This document shows, in pieces, positions 1 to 10,638 of a stretch of DNA of 64,000 bases. The translations under genes and the position numbers were made by a program. The stretch covers positions 62,001 to 126,000 of the forward strand of contig MU831562.1 of the NCBI GenBank assembly GCA_029204225.1, written 5' to 3'. The notes beneath the pieces are model-generated. The model saw nothing but the letters and a program-made list of their open reading frames with translations. It was not told where the DNA came from and made no database searches. This DNA comes from Diphasiastrum complanatum (Eukaryota; Streptophyta; Lycopodiopsida; Lycopodiales; Lycopodiaceae). Positions within the stretch are counted from its first letter, which is position 1; every line of letters starts with the position of its first letter.

Positions 1-410
1 ATCAATATGGATTGTTTTTCAATTTTAACAGTTGATGCCTTGAGCCAGATTGGAGAATTTAATCTGTTATGTTTGTTGAAATCCAATCTGATTTGTATCT
101 TTCACTTTGAAATCTTTGTCGAACCGATGGATTTTTTGATCGCATCAGGCTAGATGTCCTGATGGCCTACTGATGGGCTTGGGAGATAGGATCCCAAGCA
201 ATCCTGAAATAACAAGATACATGCAGACTATTCCATAACGACTGACCTACTTTTTCATGAGAAAAAGGTTTGTGTGCCGAATAGAGAGAATTTGTGGGCC
301 CAAATCCTATAGCAGTGTCATGAAAACCCTTGTGTTGGTCACCCAGGCATACACACCCAGGCATATAGAGGACACTTGATCTTGTCAGAAATAATTTTTT
401 CTGGCCAAAG
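1..410. other. No supported gene
   Basis: No recognisable coding domain, RNA gene or terminal repeat was found here. The stretch lies directly upstream of a decayed gypsy integrase and is probably the eroded upstream part of the same element; that is inference from position only. Confidence 0.4.
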
Positions 411-1555
411 ATGAAAGGTCATGTCGATGCATATGTTCAAGGTTGTGAACAATGCCAGCAAAATAAAGTAGAAAGACTTAAAGTTGCGGGTCTTTTACAT
501 CCTTTGGAAACTCCCAACAAGAAATGGGAAAGTATTTTAATGGATTTTGTGATTGGTCTCCCTAAAACTAGGAGTGGTCACGATGCCATTTGGGTAGTGG
601 TTGACAAGCTAACCAAGATGACGCAACATATACCAACTAAATTAATTGTCAAGACATCTGAACTAGCCTAGCTTTTCCTTGAAAAGTTGATCAGATTGTT
701 TGGCTTGCCAAATGATATTGTTAGTGAGTGTGACTCCAAATTCACCAACAAGTTCTGGCAACGGTATTTGATAAACTTGAAACAACTCTTAGTCTTAGTT
801 CTTTAGATCACCCAGAATTTGATGGGCAAATAGAACGTGTCAACCAGACTTCCAAAGATATGCTTAAAACATATGTTTCTCACAGATAGTCTGATTGGAA
901 AAAGTATCTCCTAATTGTTGAGTTCACGCACAATAGTGCAAAGCATTCTGCCAATGGATTCAGCCCTTTTTATTGATGTATGGCGTTCAACCCGGTTCTC
1001 TAGTTTCTGTCATACTCAAAGGTCTCAAAGTGCAAGCTGTAGTGAATGTCTTACAAGATATGCAAAAAATGTTGCAAGTGGCCAAATAAAACATGAAAAT
1101 TACTCAATTTTATGCTAACCATCATTCACCTCGAGAAATTGAGGTCGAAATCTAGGTGTATCTTAGAATCCCTAAGGATCCTAAGGTACTAAGGACAAGA
1201 AAATGTCATAAGCTATCTCCAAGTATAGCGGTCCTTATAAGACTGTAAAGAGAATCAATCAGGTTGCTTATCTAGATCTTTCCATTGGGATTGGGGTTTA
1301 TCTTGTTTTCCTTGTAAGTCATTTGAAAGAGCAATGTAATCGGAAGGATTTCCTAATTTTGGAAGGTTTGAGTTGGAAGATCTGTCTATCTTTGTGCCTA
1401 ATGTGCCAAAAAAAGTGGTCGACATTTGTCGTCACCAGCTGAGAAACCGTTTGGTTTCTGAATTTCTAGTATGTTGGAAAGACAAGTCAGATGATGAGGA
1501 CACTTGGGAAAGAGAATACTTTAATATTGAACTTCCCCTGGCTTGCTCCCATTAG
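411..1555 (+). pseudogene. Decayed Ty3/gypsy integrase and chromodomain
   Basis: The first reading block (411-671) has the second half of an integrase zinc finger (CEQCQQNK) and the start of the catalytic core (MDFVIGLP, then VVVDKLTK), which is typical of plant chromoviruses. A stop ends it at 671. Further integrase pieces, including a GLPNDIVS stretch and an IERVNQ-like stretch, continue to about 900 in shifted frames. The block at 1373-1555 ends with a chromodomain-like segment (EFLVCWKDKSDDEDTWE). No RT is visible upstream within the window. The copy is old and cannot make a working protein. Confidence 0.8.
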
Positions 1556-1581
1556 GAGGAGACTCTTAAATGAGGAGGGAA

Positions 1582-2313
1582 TGTTACGTACCCATAAGGG
1601 CACCCAACAAGTTAGGTGGAGATCTTTGTCATGGGACAAAATGCTATTATGGAGCTATAGGTCTTTTGGGTACCACATGTCAATGTCCTATTGGCCTGAG
1701 ATGACGCTTTGTTGTGAACCTACATCAGTGTGCACAACTGACGCGTGTCGATGGTCATGTGTGACTCCTATGGTCATAAATGACCCCACCTAGCCTATCT
1801 ATAAAGAGTTGGATCTCCATGAGCTTGTCATTCATTCTCTCATGGAAAATGAAGAGCTCTTCGATTGGTGGTCAAATTAGGATGATTATCTAGGCCTTGG
1901 GATGTAGGTAGGCGAGGGTAGAGGGTAAGGTATGGTGGTATGGGACATCATCACTTATCGGAGATCTGAGCTTGCTTGATGGTGGTCTATAGCTCGAATG
2001 CACGGGGGAGATGTGGTAGTACCTCTATGGATGAGCGATAATATAGCGTTCGTCACCTGATTGTGTCTTAGCAATGACAAGAACGACGATGGAGATTCTA
2101 ACATGCACCCATCGAAAGCAAACTTTGAAACTTAACCAAGCGACGCATGGAAATGTTTATTATATAAGTGAACTCTTTTTGCTTTAGTCATTGGATATAT
2201 GTGTGATTGTTATGAAAACTCTTAAAATGCGTGCAATGGTGAGTCAGTGTGGTCTCATCCAATGTTGGGCAGGTATATGGGGTCCTAGTTAGTATCAATA
2301 ATGGGTATCAACA
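1582..2313 (+). repeat. Candidate gypsy LTR following the decayed integrase
   Basis: A purine tract (GAGGAGGGAA, 1572-1581) lies just after the chromodomain remnant and is followed by TGTTACGTACCC, a normal LTR start. The segment has a TATAAAG box at 1800-1806 and ends in CAACA at 2313. The next bases (2314 onward) read TGGTATCACAGAACC, close to a tRNA-Met primer site. Start, end, tract and box all fit an LTR of about 730 bp, but no second copy is present in the window to confirm the borders. Confidence 0.5.
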
Positions 2314-3044
2314 TGGTATCACAGAACCTACCTGACTATTATATAATTTTGTGATAGCAAAGTTTAGAATCGGATCTCCCAATATTAACTATCTTACTAT
2401 TTATAGTGATAGCTGGGTTTGGGAGAGGAGATTTTCTCTATTTTGCCATGGTATTAATAGAAGTACTATTTTTTGTAATTTTTTTGATATTTCAGATTTT
2501 CTATATCTCAAATTATGATATTACTCTTTTAAAAGAGTACTTTTATCGATTCGTATATGTTTATACTCAAGTTAATAATCGGCTAGTATCACCCTTGTGA
2601 TATCAACCCGATTTATACCAATCTACAACTTGTATAGCTTTGTCTCTTGATACCCAATTGATATTGGATTTTAAAAATAATTGCAACACATTGACCTGAT
2701 TGGTATCAAAAAATTTGATACCAATCCAACACTGGTTTCATCTCATAGAATAGCTTGTTCCTGAACTTGATTGAGGATGTAAGGAGAGACCTATTATCAT
2801 CCAATCATCCATGATTAGGCCTACACTCATCTAGACTCATTCTAATTCCACATATCACATAAATTTGACCAAGTTTCAAAATCTTTTTAGACTATCAACA
2901 TTTTGGAGGCCCGAACGGAAGAGAAGCCTCGTATATTATTAGCACGTCGGGGTTTGGCCCCGACCCTCTTCAGCTCTCGACACGAGTCCCAGGTGCCGGC
3001 CTGCTGCTGCCCAGCCTGTCTGCCCACTGCTCGCCCAGTCTACC
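2314..3044. other. Non-coding stretch, no gene seen
   Basis: AT-rich DNA to about 2,900, then a GC-rich strip (2,905-3,044) ending at the LTR of element A1. No domain was recognised. Bases 3040-3044 (CTACC) would be the left target duplication of A1, but the matching right copy was not found. Confidence 0.4.
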
Positions 3045-3964
3045 TGTTGTAAAGCTGACTCGAGTGCACCCAACATGCCTTGTAAGACTCTAAGGGGTGA
3101 CACTCTCTAAGGTCCCAAAGCAAGTTAGAACGTCAAGGATTGAGCCTCCGACCTGTGGTGAGCCAGTCAAGTAGTCACAAGTCATGAGCTAGCTCTGGAG
3201 CTCGAGTCATGGCCTAGTCAGGAAGCAAGTTGATTCTGCCGCCGGGATGACTCCCGGGACCCATGTCCGGGAGCCAGACTGATTCTGCCAGGCTTGCCAG
3301 GCTTTAATCAGCAAAATAAAAACTAAGTCCTAAGAAGCGTGCTTTACCAGAAAGCACTATGTTTCAAACCAGAGGGGGTGCGCCGAATCACAACAGAACT
3401 ATAGGGGGAGTCCGGCAGACAGAAACTTGGGCAGCTCAACCAGCGCCAAGAATCCAGTGGCCAGGTCTCAGCTCCCTCTACCAGCACGAGTCAGGCACAA
3501 TGCCCAGCACGTGTTGGTGGCCCCGAGACCGGTCAGTCTATGTATGAAGTTAACATCTTCCAAATCTAATAAAGTTGATCCTTGGGAATGATTACCATTT
3601 CGGTTTTGCCTCCGGGACTGGTCCAAGTGGAAGGACTCTTACTACAACCTTTTTGCGTCACCGGTGCCTAAGAGTCCACGTCACCGACGTGTGGCTTGCC
3701 GCTATGCCAATTGGTCAGTTTGGCAACCACTATGCCTTGGGTTTCATGTGTGGCTTGTCTTTGCCTTTGGTTACCTTTTGGGGATGGATTCTGAGTTGGC
3801 TTTCGGGTTGGTTGGGATTCCAGTTTTTCTTAAGTCTGAATGGTTAAGCTTGTTACGTTTTTGAGTTGGCTTTTACGTAAGTGCATGATGGATGAATGTT
3901 AGACTTAAGCGCATGTTGGAGAAACCGCTCAAGTCCCAGCGCCCTTTGAGGCATCGGCGCAACA
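3045..3964 (+). repeat. 5' LTR of A1 (family A)
   Basis: It begins TGTTGTAAAGCTGACTC and ends GGCGCAACA, so it has the TGTTG/CAACA ends of the family. It matches the A2 LTRs (18503-19420, 23860-24777) along its length with scattered differences. A primer site follows two bases later. Confidence 0.85.
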
Positions 3965-3966
3965 TG

Positions 3967-3978
3967 TGGTATCAGAGC
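3967..3978 (+). promoter_or_regulatory. Primer binding site (tRNA-iMet 3' end), A1
   Basis: TGGTATCAGAGC is the complement of the 3' end of initiator tRNA-Met and lies two bases after the LTR. Confidence 0.85.
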
Positions 3979-4054
3979 CGACTAGCCGGTCAGCTACGCA
4001 AGTCTCACATGGATGGCCACGTCTTGGGATTTGTCAGGACAACCGTTGTGCAAG

Positions 4055-4442
4055 GTGCTGCCCACAGTGTAAGCACGGGTGCGTCCACGGTCGGGGTGGT
4101 CAACAGAACGGGGGACTTGATGAGGCAAGGTGTTGCCCTTGAGGTGTAAGCACGGTCAGTTCCCGCGGTTTGGGCCTGGTGCCGTCTGCACGTAGGACAG
4201 ATGAGGCAATGTGCTGCCATTAGGTTGGTGAAAGCCCAATCTGTGCCTTGTGGGGTGTGGGGTGACATATTCGAACTGTACGGGTTAACCATTGATACAG
4301 AGATGCTGCTCGAATTTGGGAGTAAAGCACGAGTGGTTAGCTGCCGGTGCGAGATAGTTGCCGATCGTTTAGCTATAAGGGCTATCGACCAAAACGTGGT
4401 GGGGCGTGACTGAGACAATGTGCTGCTTAATGGTGAAAGCAC
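4055..4442 (+). repeat. Leader array of GTGCT...AGCAC inverted repeats, A1
   Basis: The untranslated leader repeats the pattern GTGCTGC, 8-18 bases, AGCAC several times at intervals of about 70-95 bases. Each unit can form a short stem-loop. The same array recurs in A2, B1, B2 and the inverted A copy, so it is a conserved element of both families. Confidence 0.65.
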
Positions 4443-4798
4443 GGATGGTTGGATGGATGTTTCCCAGTGGGCTAATTCTGTGATAAATTTGTGTGGGCGC
4501 GGCTAGGCAAAGGTCCTATGTCCGGTCTCAGGGGGGATTGTGGCTTGAGAGGGATCCTTTGTGTTTGCTCTGGTTGGTATGTTCCGTTTGTTGTGTGCTT
4601 GCTTGGACACAAATGACCTGGTTCCTACTTGGCTCTCAGGTGATGTGAGCATGCTAAGTTTGAGGAGGGAATATTTTCATTGAAGCTGATTTAATAAAGA
4701 AAAAAAGAGAGTTGTGGGGCACGGCCGACAGAAGGGAGAGTTTCCAAAAATAAAAAAGATTGAGGTGATAATCTGTTGGAAGTACACCTCTTACTATA

Positions 4799-5233
4799 AT
4801 GGAGGACCACCTTGATGAGTTACGAGCATTGACGGACAGAGAGGAGCAGGTTCGAGAATACGGCTCCCGCATGCATCGAGATGGCACCAGGTCCAAGTCA
4901 AGAAAGAAAGAGCGTATGCACTCCACAGTGGCGCCTCTCCAAGAAAAGATGGGTGGCCCTTCTGAACCTACACCAAGAGACGAACCCTTGCTAGAGGCGC
5001 AACAAGACCTCTTTGAAGTGAAAATGCGGCAATACTTATCAAGCGCAATGACGTCTATGCTTAGCGAGGTGAAGAAGGACAGAGAAACAGAAAGGAAAGA
5101 ATGACAAACATCCCTGCGAGCCATGAACCTTACTCAATTCGACCTTGTTAGAGAAATGAGAGACGGGCTAACACAGCTCGAAGCCAGGTTTGAAGAGTTG
5201 GAGGCTACTAGAGGGAATGCAGTGGCGCCTCAG
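4799..5233 (+). pseudogene. gag N-terminal part, family A copy A1
   Basis: The reading frame begins with ATG at 4799 (MEDHLDELRALTDREEQ) and is highly charged, with a likely helical stretch. It stops at 5104 after RETERKE; beyond the stop the same frame is still gag-like (LEARFEELEA) to about 5220. At 5233 the sequence switches to the leader of family B, so the rest of gag is displaced to 8908. An identical copy of the first 101 codons lies on the opposite strand at 10724-11029. Assignment to gag rests on position after the leader and on the gag core found downstream. Confidence 0.6.
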
Positions 5234-8200
5234 GGGACTTGATGAGTCAAGGTGCTGCCCTTGAGGTGTAAGCACGGTCAGTTCTCGCGGTTCGGGCCTG
5301 GCGTTGTCTGCACGTAGGACGGATGAGGCAAAGTGCTGCCTAGGGAGGTGAAAGCACAGTCTGTACCTTGTGGGGTGCGGGGCGACATATTCGAACTGTA
5401 CGGGTTAACCATTGATATAGAGATGCTGCTCGAATTCGGGTGTAAAGCACGGGTGGTTAGCTGCCGGTGCGGGATAGCTGCCGATCGTTTAGCTATAAGG
5501 GCTATCGACCAAAAAGTGGTGGGGCGTGACTGAGGCAATGTGCTGCTTAATGGTGAAAGCACGGATAGTTGGAGGGGTGTCCTATGTGGGCTGATTCCGT
5601 GATCGATTTGTATGGGCGCGGCCAGGCAAAGGTCCGTTGGCAGGACCATCTCAAAGGGGGACCTTGTCTTTGTTACTTGTTAGTAAACCTGCCTGAGTGT
5701 CTTACTTGTACGTATTCGTGGTGAGTCTTAGTACTCGTGCTTTGTCTGGTTTGCATGATTGCTTGTGATACAAGGAGCTGATGGCTCGAGAAGGAACCTT
5801 TTCTTTTGAAGGTTGATACCATCAAACAAAGAGGACTACAGAATCTGTGGGGCGGATTTGCAGTTCAAGTACTCACACGTGAACGACAATGAAACGACTC
5901 AATGTTTGCAAAGGATGGATGGCTAGCCTGTTTCTTGGGTTAGTTTCATTTGCGACAACGCCCACCAGACGCAAGCAGGAAGTCAAAAGTTGAAAAGGGC
6001 CATTTCAGGGGAGATCTTCTATGGAGCAGTTGGTCTTCATTTTGGGACGGCCACCTTCGGAACTGAAACTCACTGAGCATGGGCGATATCCAGAATCTGT
6101 GTGGCGGATTTGCAGTTCAAGCACTCGCACGTGAACGACAACGAAATGACTCAATGTTTGCAAAGGATGGATGGCTAGCCTGTTTCTTGGGTTAGTTTCA
6201 TTTGCGACAACGCCCACCAGACGCAAGCAGGAAGTCAAAAGTTGGAAAGGGCAATTTCAGGGGAGATCTTCTATAGCAGTTGGTCTTCATTTTGGGACGG
6301 CCACCTTCGAAACTGAAACTCACTGAGCATGGGTGATATCCAGTATCAGTTGGGTTTTTCCTCATAGGAGAAAAGACTAGGATCCCCTTCAGAGATTGGC
6401 AACAAGTTGGATCGAGCCATAATCCTAGCAGATGGGAAGCAAGGTGTTGGAACGGCTTTTTGTCCGAAGAACTCTAGTCTATGTCCGAACAGCTGATTTA
6501 TTAAGTGGAGGGGAACTATCACACACACCTCTCTCTTGGGGCAAATTTTGAATGAAAGTTGATCAAAATGGGGGCAAATTCAAGGTGACCTAGCCATACT
6601 CACACGAGGAGACTGGCGAACTTTGGACCTAATAAGTTGACAAGCTTTTGTTGTGGAAAGGAAAGTTTGTTATAGGCTTTCTCTAGACCAGCAATGATGA
6701 GGAAACATATGAGTACGCTGGCTTGTGTTACGTGTAAGGTAGCTGATCAATGAAGGAACTGTGAAAGTTGAGCCTTGCATGAGAGACTTGGTATTTCGAA
6801 CAGACGCTAAGGGACAGTTCGCGTTGAGATCGGATTAGTGCAAACTCTGGGTGCATGTTTCTGATTCAAAGAGAGCTACTTGAAGCCAAGCTCGATGTAC
6901 ACTTCTTGTTTTGACTGTGAGGCAACTAACCAGTGATGGAATTGTGAAAGTCAAGTTTTGCGCGACGGACATGGTGCTTCAAACAAACGCGAAGAGATAG
7001 TTCGGATGCGGATCAAACTGGTGCGACCCTTTGGCTTTCCACGAGGTCAATGGTTACATTTGGGCTGATTCAAAGAGCTACTTCAAGCTACGTGAGAGGT
7101 GCATTGCGGAGTACTCAATCTTTGCCTACCTTAAAGAGCCAAGATGGAAAAGTATCAAGATCAGGCTTGGACAAGGAGAGAAATCAAGGTGCAGAAGCAA
7201 CAAGGCACGGAGTGGACCATAAAGTGGGCAATCAAACGATAAATCCTTCGGCTCAGGGAGCCTTGATACCTGTGCGGAACTGAACAAATCTGGAGCTCAG
7301 GGAGCTCAACACAAAGTGCATCAAGGACAAATCAGGAGCTCAGAAGCGACAGGGGCGAACATTTCAAAGAAAGGCCTCTGTCACCAGTTAATAAGGTTCT
7401 CGGGTTTTACGAAAGCGATATCAAATCTATGCTTTTCCCAGACAAAGATATATTTTCAAGTTATGTAATTTTTCAGTACAAAGAGCTGAGCCTCCGACTT
7501 GTGGTGTGCCAGCTTCAATGTTAATAAAAAGTGGCCAGTAAATTGAGTACTGTGCCAAGTAGCTTAAATGTATAGTTATTTTAATTGGGAGACACCTTTA
7601 CTTTAATCTGACATCTGATGAGGACATCAGATTTTATAAAGGTGGGGTGGATGTTGTAAAGCTACCTTTACAAGCTTTACTTCCAACGCCATCGGCGCCA
7701 ACTATGTCCCCGGCGCCAGCAGCGCCCCTGCTGCTCCCGGCGCCAATGGCGTCGGCGCCGCTCCCGGCGCCACTGTGACCAGAATCCAGCCAGCGCCAAG
7801 TTCCTATGGCTGAAAATCTTTGATCGGTTCTAGCGAAGTCCAGAGAGCTCAGATCGATGTGCAATCACCTCACACGATCTAGGCATGATTAAAGGAAGCC
7901 TGGGGATCAATAAAATCTAGAGAGAGAAAATGACTTTCTAGAAAGAGAAAATCCTAGAGAGAGAAAAACGTGCTTTACCAGCTTGGGTAGAGTGCTTGGT
8001 ATGAAGGGGGGGTGCCGAATCACACCAATACTATAGGGGAGTGCGGGTTGCGACTCAGGGCGAGCTCCAACCAAGTCTCAGCCTCCCTTGCTGGAATGTT
8101 GTCATGGCTCTCGCCTTGGCATGCTAGCGCCCCGGAGACTAGGGTCGGTGACACACTTGAAATGTAACCTTCTCAGATTTATCAATAAAGTGGGATTTTT

Positions 8201-8897
8201 CTCAAACTGACTCTGATTACCTTCTGGGTTTCAGTGTTCGGTAAAAGCGCCAGTTGTAAGGCCGCTTTCAAAATTTTTAACTTGGCACATAGCTGAGGGT
8301 CGTATCCCGGGACGCCAGCGGTATGCCGTCGGGACCATTCGGTCCGTGGCGCCAGCGGTATGCTGTCGGGACCATTTGGTCCAGGAACTGGTTGTTTCCA
8401 TATCTGTCGCGGCTTGTGGTTCTAAGTATTCCTTGCATGAACGTGAATGGGTTAAGCTCTTGGGGAACGAGCTCTAATCTGTCGGCTGAGTTGGATGGCT
8501 TGCTTGGGTGGATGTTACCTGTTTATGGCTGCCCAGTCTGGCGAGGCGCCAGGTTGGCTTCCAGCGCTCGTGACGAAGCTTTCAGTTGGTTAAGTCTGAT
8601 GTAAGTCAGACCGCTTGCTTGGAATGGATGTTACTCGTTTGTAACGAAGCTTCGAGTTGGTTAAGTTTGATGTATGTCGGGCGGCTTGCTTGGAGGGAAG
8701 TCACCCACATCGGGACCCCCGATCTGGCATGGCGCCAGGTTGGATCTCAATGTTGGTCCTCGGAACTTCAAGTTGGTTAAGTCTGATCGTTGTTGGCGAG
8801 TTGGCTACTTGTATGTCAAGTGGGTTCAGATGGCAAGCGTTGAAGGCTGGGAAGCTAAGTCGTGGTTCCCGGCTCCCTTTGGGATGCCTGCGCTACA
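5233..8897 (+). mobile_element. Family B element, 5'-truncated copy B1 (LARD-like)
   Basis: From about 5233 the sequence matches B2 from 14652 onward, through the whole non-coding interior and a complete 3' LTR (7652-8897). The 5' LTR, primer site and first 145 or so bases of leader are missing. The left junction sits in a GGGGACTTGATGAG stretch shared by the A and B leaders, so homologous recombination is a simple explanation. No gag or pol domain was recognised. A duplication of about 250 bp (near 5840 and 6091) is shared with B2. Confidence 0.7.
7652..8897 (+). repeat. 3' LTR of B1 (family B)
   Basis: It begins TGTTGTAAAGCTACC after a purine tract (AAGGTGGGGTGGA) and ends TGCGCTACA, length 1246 bp. 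It carries the GGCGCC cluster and the repeated AGTTGGTTAAGT blocks seen in the B2 LTRs. A gag reading frame of family A follows at once. Confidence 0.8.
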
Positions 8898-8907
8898 CAT
8901 TTGAATT

Positions 8908-10588
8908 GTGGAAGATTGGTTGTTTCACATGGACCATTACTTCCGTCTGATGAACACTTCTGAGGAAGAAAGAACGGACTTGGCATTAGCATATTTTGAG
9001 GGCTACACTACAAATTGGTACCGGATGGCAGGAATGCATTTCCAGACATGAAATGCGTTCAAAACCGCGTTACGAGAGGAGTTCATACCGAAGGATTCAC
9101 ACATGAGATTGAGGACAGAATTATCAGGGCTCAAGCAGAAAGGGTAATTGCGAGAGTACCTCAATAAATTCAGACAGAGTGTATGGGTTATTGAAGATAT
9201 GTCCGAGGCAGACAAAACTCATTACCTCTTGTCTGGAATGCAGTCTTGGACCCGGCGTGCAATAGACAGCTACATGCCCCATGATTTCAATTCAACTATT
9301 CGGGCGGCTGAAATGGTTTGTGATTATGAGAGCACATTGGCACCAACTGCTCCCTCAACCTCAACAAGAGTATTTAGTATTTAGTGGATCCAGACCGAGT
9401 CCGAGCTTCTTTTAAAGGGGGGACTAAGCTTCAAATGGCAACCAAGCCTCAAGTAGCGTGAACAAATTCACAACAGAAACAGGGTTTGGCAACCAAGGCA
9501 ACAATGGAGGGAACACGTTCCAGAGAAGAAACAAGGTTGGACCTTCAGCTAGTCACAACAACAGCTCACCAACAGTGGGATGTTTCGTGCGCTGCTTCAA
9601 CTGTCATCAGCAAGGTCACTGTTGGAGGTCATGCCCCAAACCATTGAACAAACAAATCATGGCTGCCATTGAAGGATTTGATAGGATGGAGAGAGAGGCA
9701 TTTGATCCAGAAGATGGTGAACAGGATGACGAAGAAGACCCAGAAACGGATTTGACGGAGTCTGACCTCAATGTCTTACAACAAATAGGGGCACTTGCGG
9801 CGTATTGTGAACATCTCATGGCGAATCCTGCGAGAGGATCAAAGTTATTGTACCTGAAAGGCTGTATTCAAGACATGATCATTTACTTCATGGTAGACCT
9901 GAGAGCGTCACATAACTACTTGTCAGAAAAATTGGCAGGGCAATTGGACATCCAATGTGAAGAAAATGTGACTCCTATTTGTGTGGAGACCGCGAAAGGT
10001 ACAATGACCACTTGTAGATTGGCAACCAACTTACCAATCTCCCTGGGAACCTGGAAGAATCGACTAACGTTCACAATCTGGAAGATGGATGCCTTCGATG
10101 CTATTTTGGGATTAAGCTGGTTTAACGAACACGTGGTGGCCTTCTTGGCAAAAGGGGTTAACCTTGTGTTATTATATAATGGCAGGAGACCTTGTGTTGT
10201 CAGAGCTGTGTCAGGGGACCAACTAGAAAAGAACGACACAAATGAACCTGAGCCAACCATCCCTCCCAATCTCATTCACCTCTTTAACGAAGGGCAGCCA
10301 ACAGTGACAAACCAGCTAACACGGGACCAAATGGAGCCAACATTGCCTGCAGTTTCTACATCAAAGGTAAATTCAAGTGCCGATGCAGAGCTCAAGGGGC
10401 TCAACTTGTGTGACCAAGCAAAAGCTCACCTCTTTAACGAAGGACATCCAGCAGTGACAAACCAGCTGACGCAAGGTCAATTGGAGCCAACATTGCCTGC
10501 AGCTTCTACATCAGAGGTGAATCTAAGTGCCGATGCAGAGCTCAAGGAGCTCAACCTGGGCGACCAAACGAAAAATCTAGAGTCCTAG
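8908..10588 (+). pseudogene. Ty3/gypsy gag core, zinc knuckle and dead protease (A1)
   Basis: The gag core (retrotransposon gag domain) begins near VEDWLFHMDHYFRL at 8908 and includes the MREYLNKFRQSVW stretch at 9148-9384. Stops interrupt it (for example near 9048 and 9147). A frame open from 9458 to 10588 has one CCHC knuckle (CFNCHQQGHCWRSC), an acidic linker, and a pepsin-like protease. In the protease the catalytic DSG/DTG triad is replaced (MVDLRASHNY), so it should be inactive. The flap-side motif LGLSWFNEH is kept. After the protease come two tandem 50-residue repeats and then a stop. No RT follows. Confidence 0.8.
10277..10576 (+). repeat. Two tandem 150-bp coding repeats after the protease
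   Basis: The unit starting HLFNEG and containing TNQLT, EPTLPA and SADAELK occurs twice in frame with a period of 150 bases (starts near 10277 and 10427). The two units are similar but not identical, so the duplication is not recent. Confidence 0.75.
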
Positions 10589-10638
10589 GGGACTCATCCA
10601 GACGTGCGACAAACATGACATATCTGAGGCTTAAGAGA

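Noticed and set aside
3892-4149. Small plus-strand frames repeated at each family A LTR end
   Set aside because: They cross the LTR and primer site and have no conserved protein motif.
4654-5124. 156-residue minus-strand frame, also at 10704-11174 on the plus strand
   Set aside because: It is the antisense of the gag N-terminus in the two inverted arms; the sense frame is the one with the expected position and composition.
8323-8950. Overlapping small frames in the B LTRs (repeated at 13.9-14.7 and 17.8-18.5 kb)
   Set aside because: They lie within LTR sequence and recur only because the LTR is repeated; no domain.
9458-10588. Host zinc-knuckle protein gene
   Set aside because: The open frame and CCHC motif look gene-like, but the upstream gag core, downstream protease fold and flanking LTR sequence show it is retrotransposon gag-protease.
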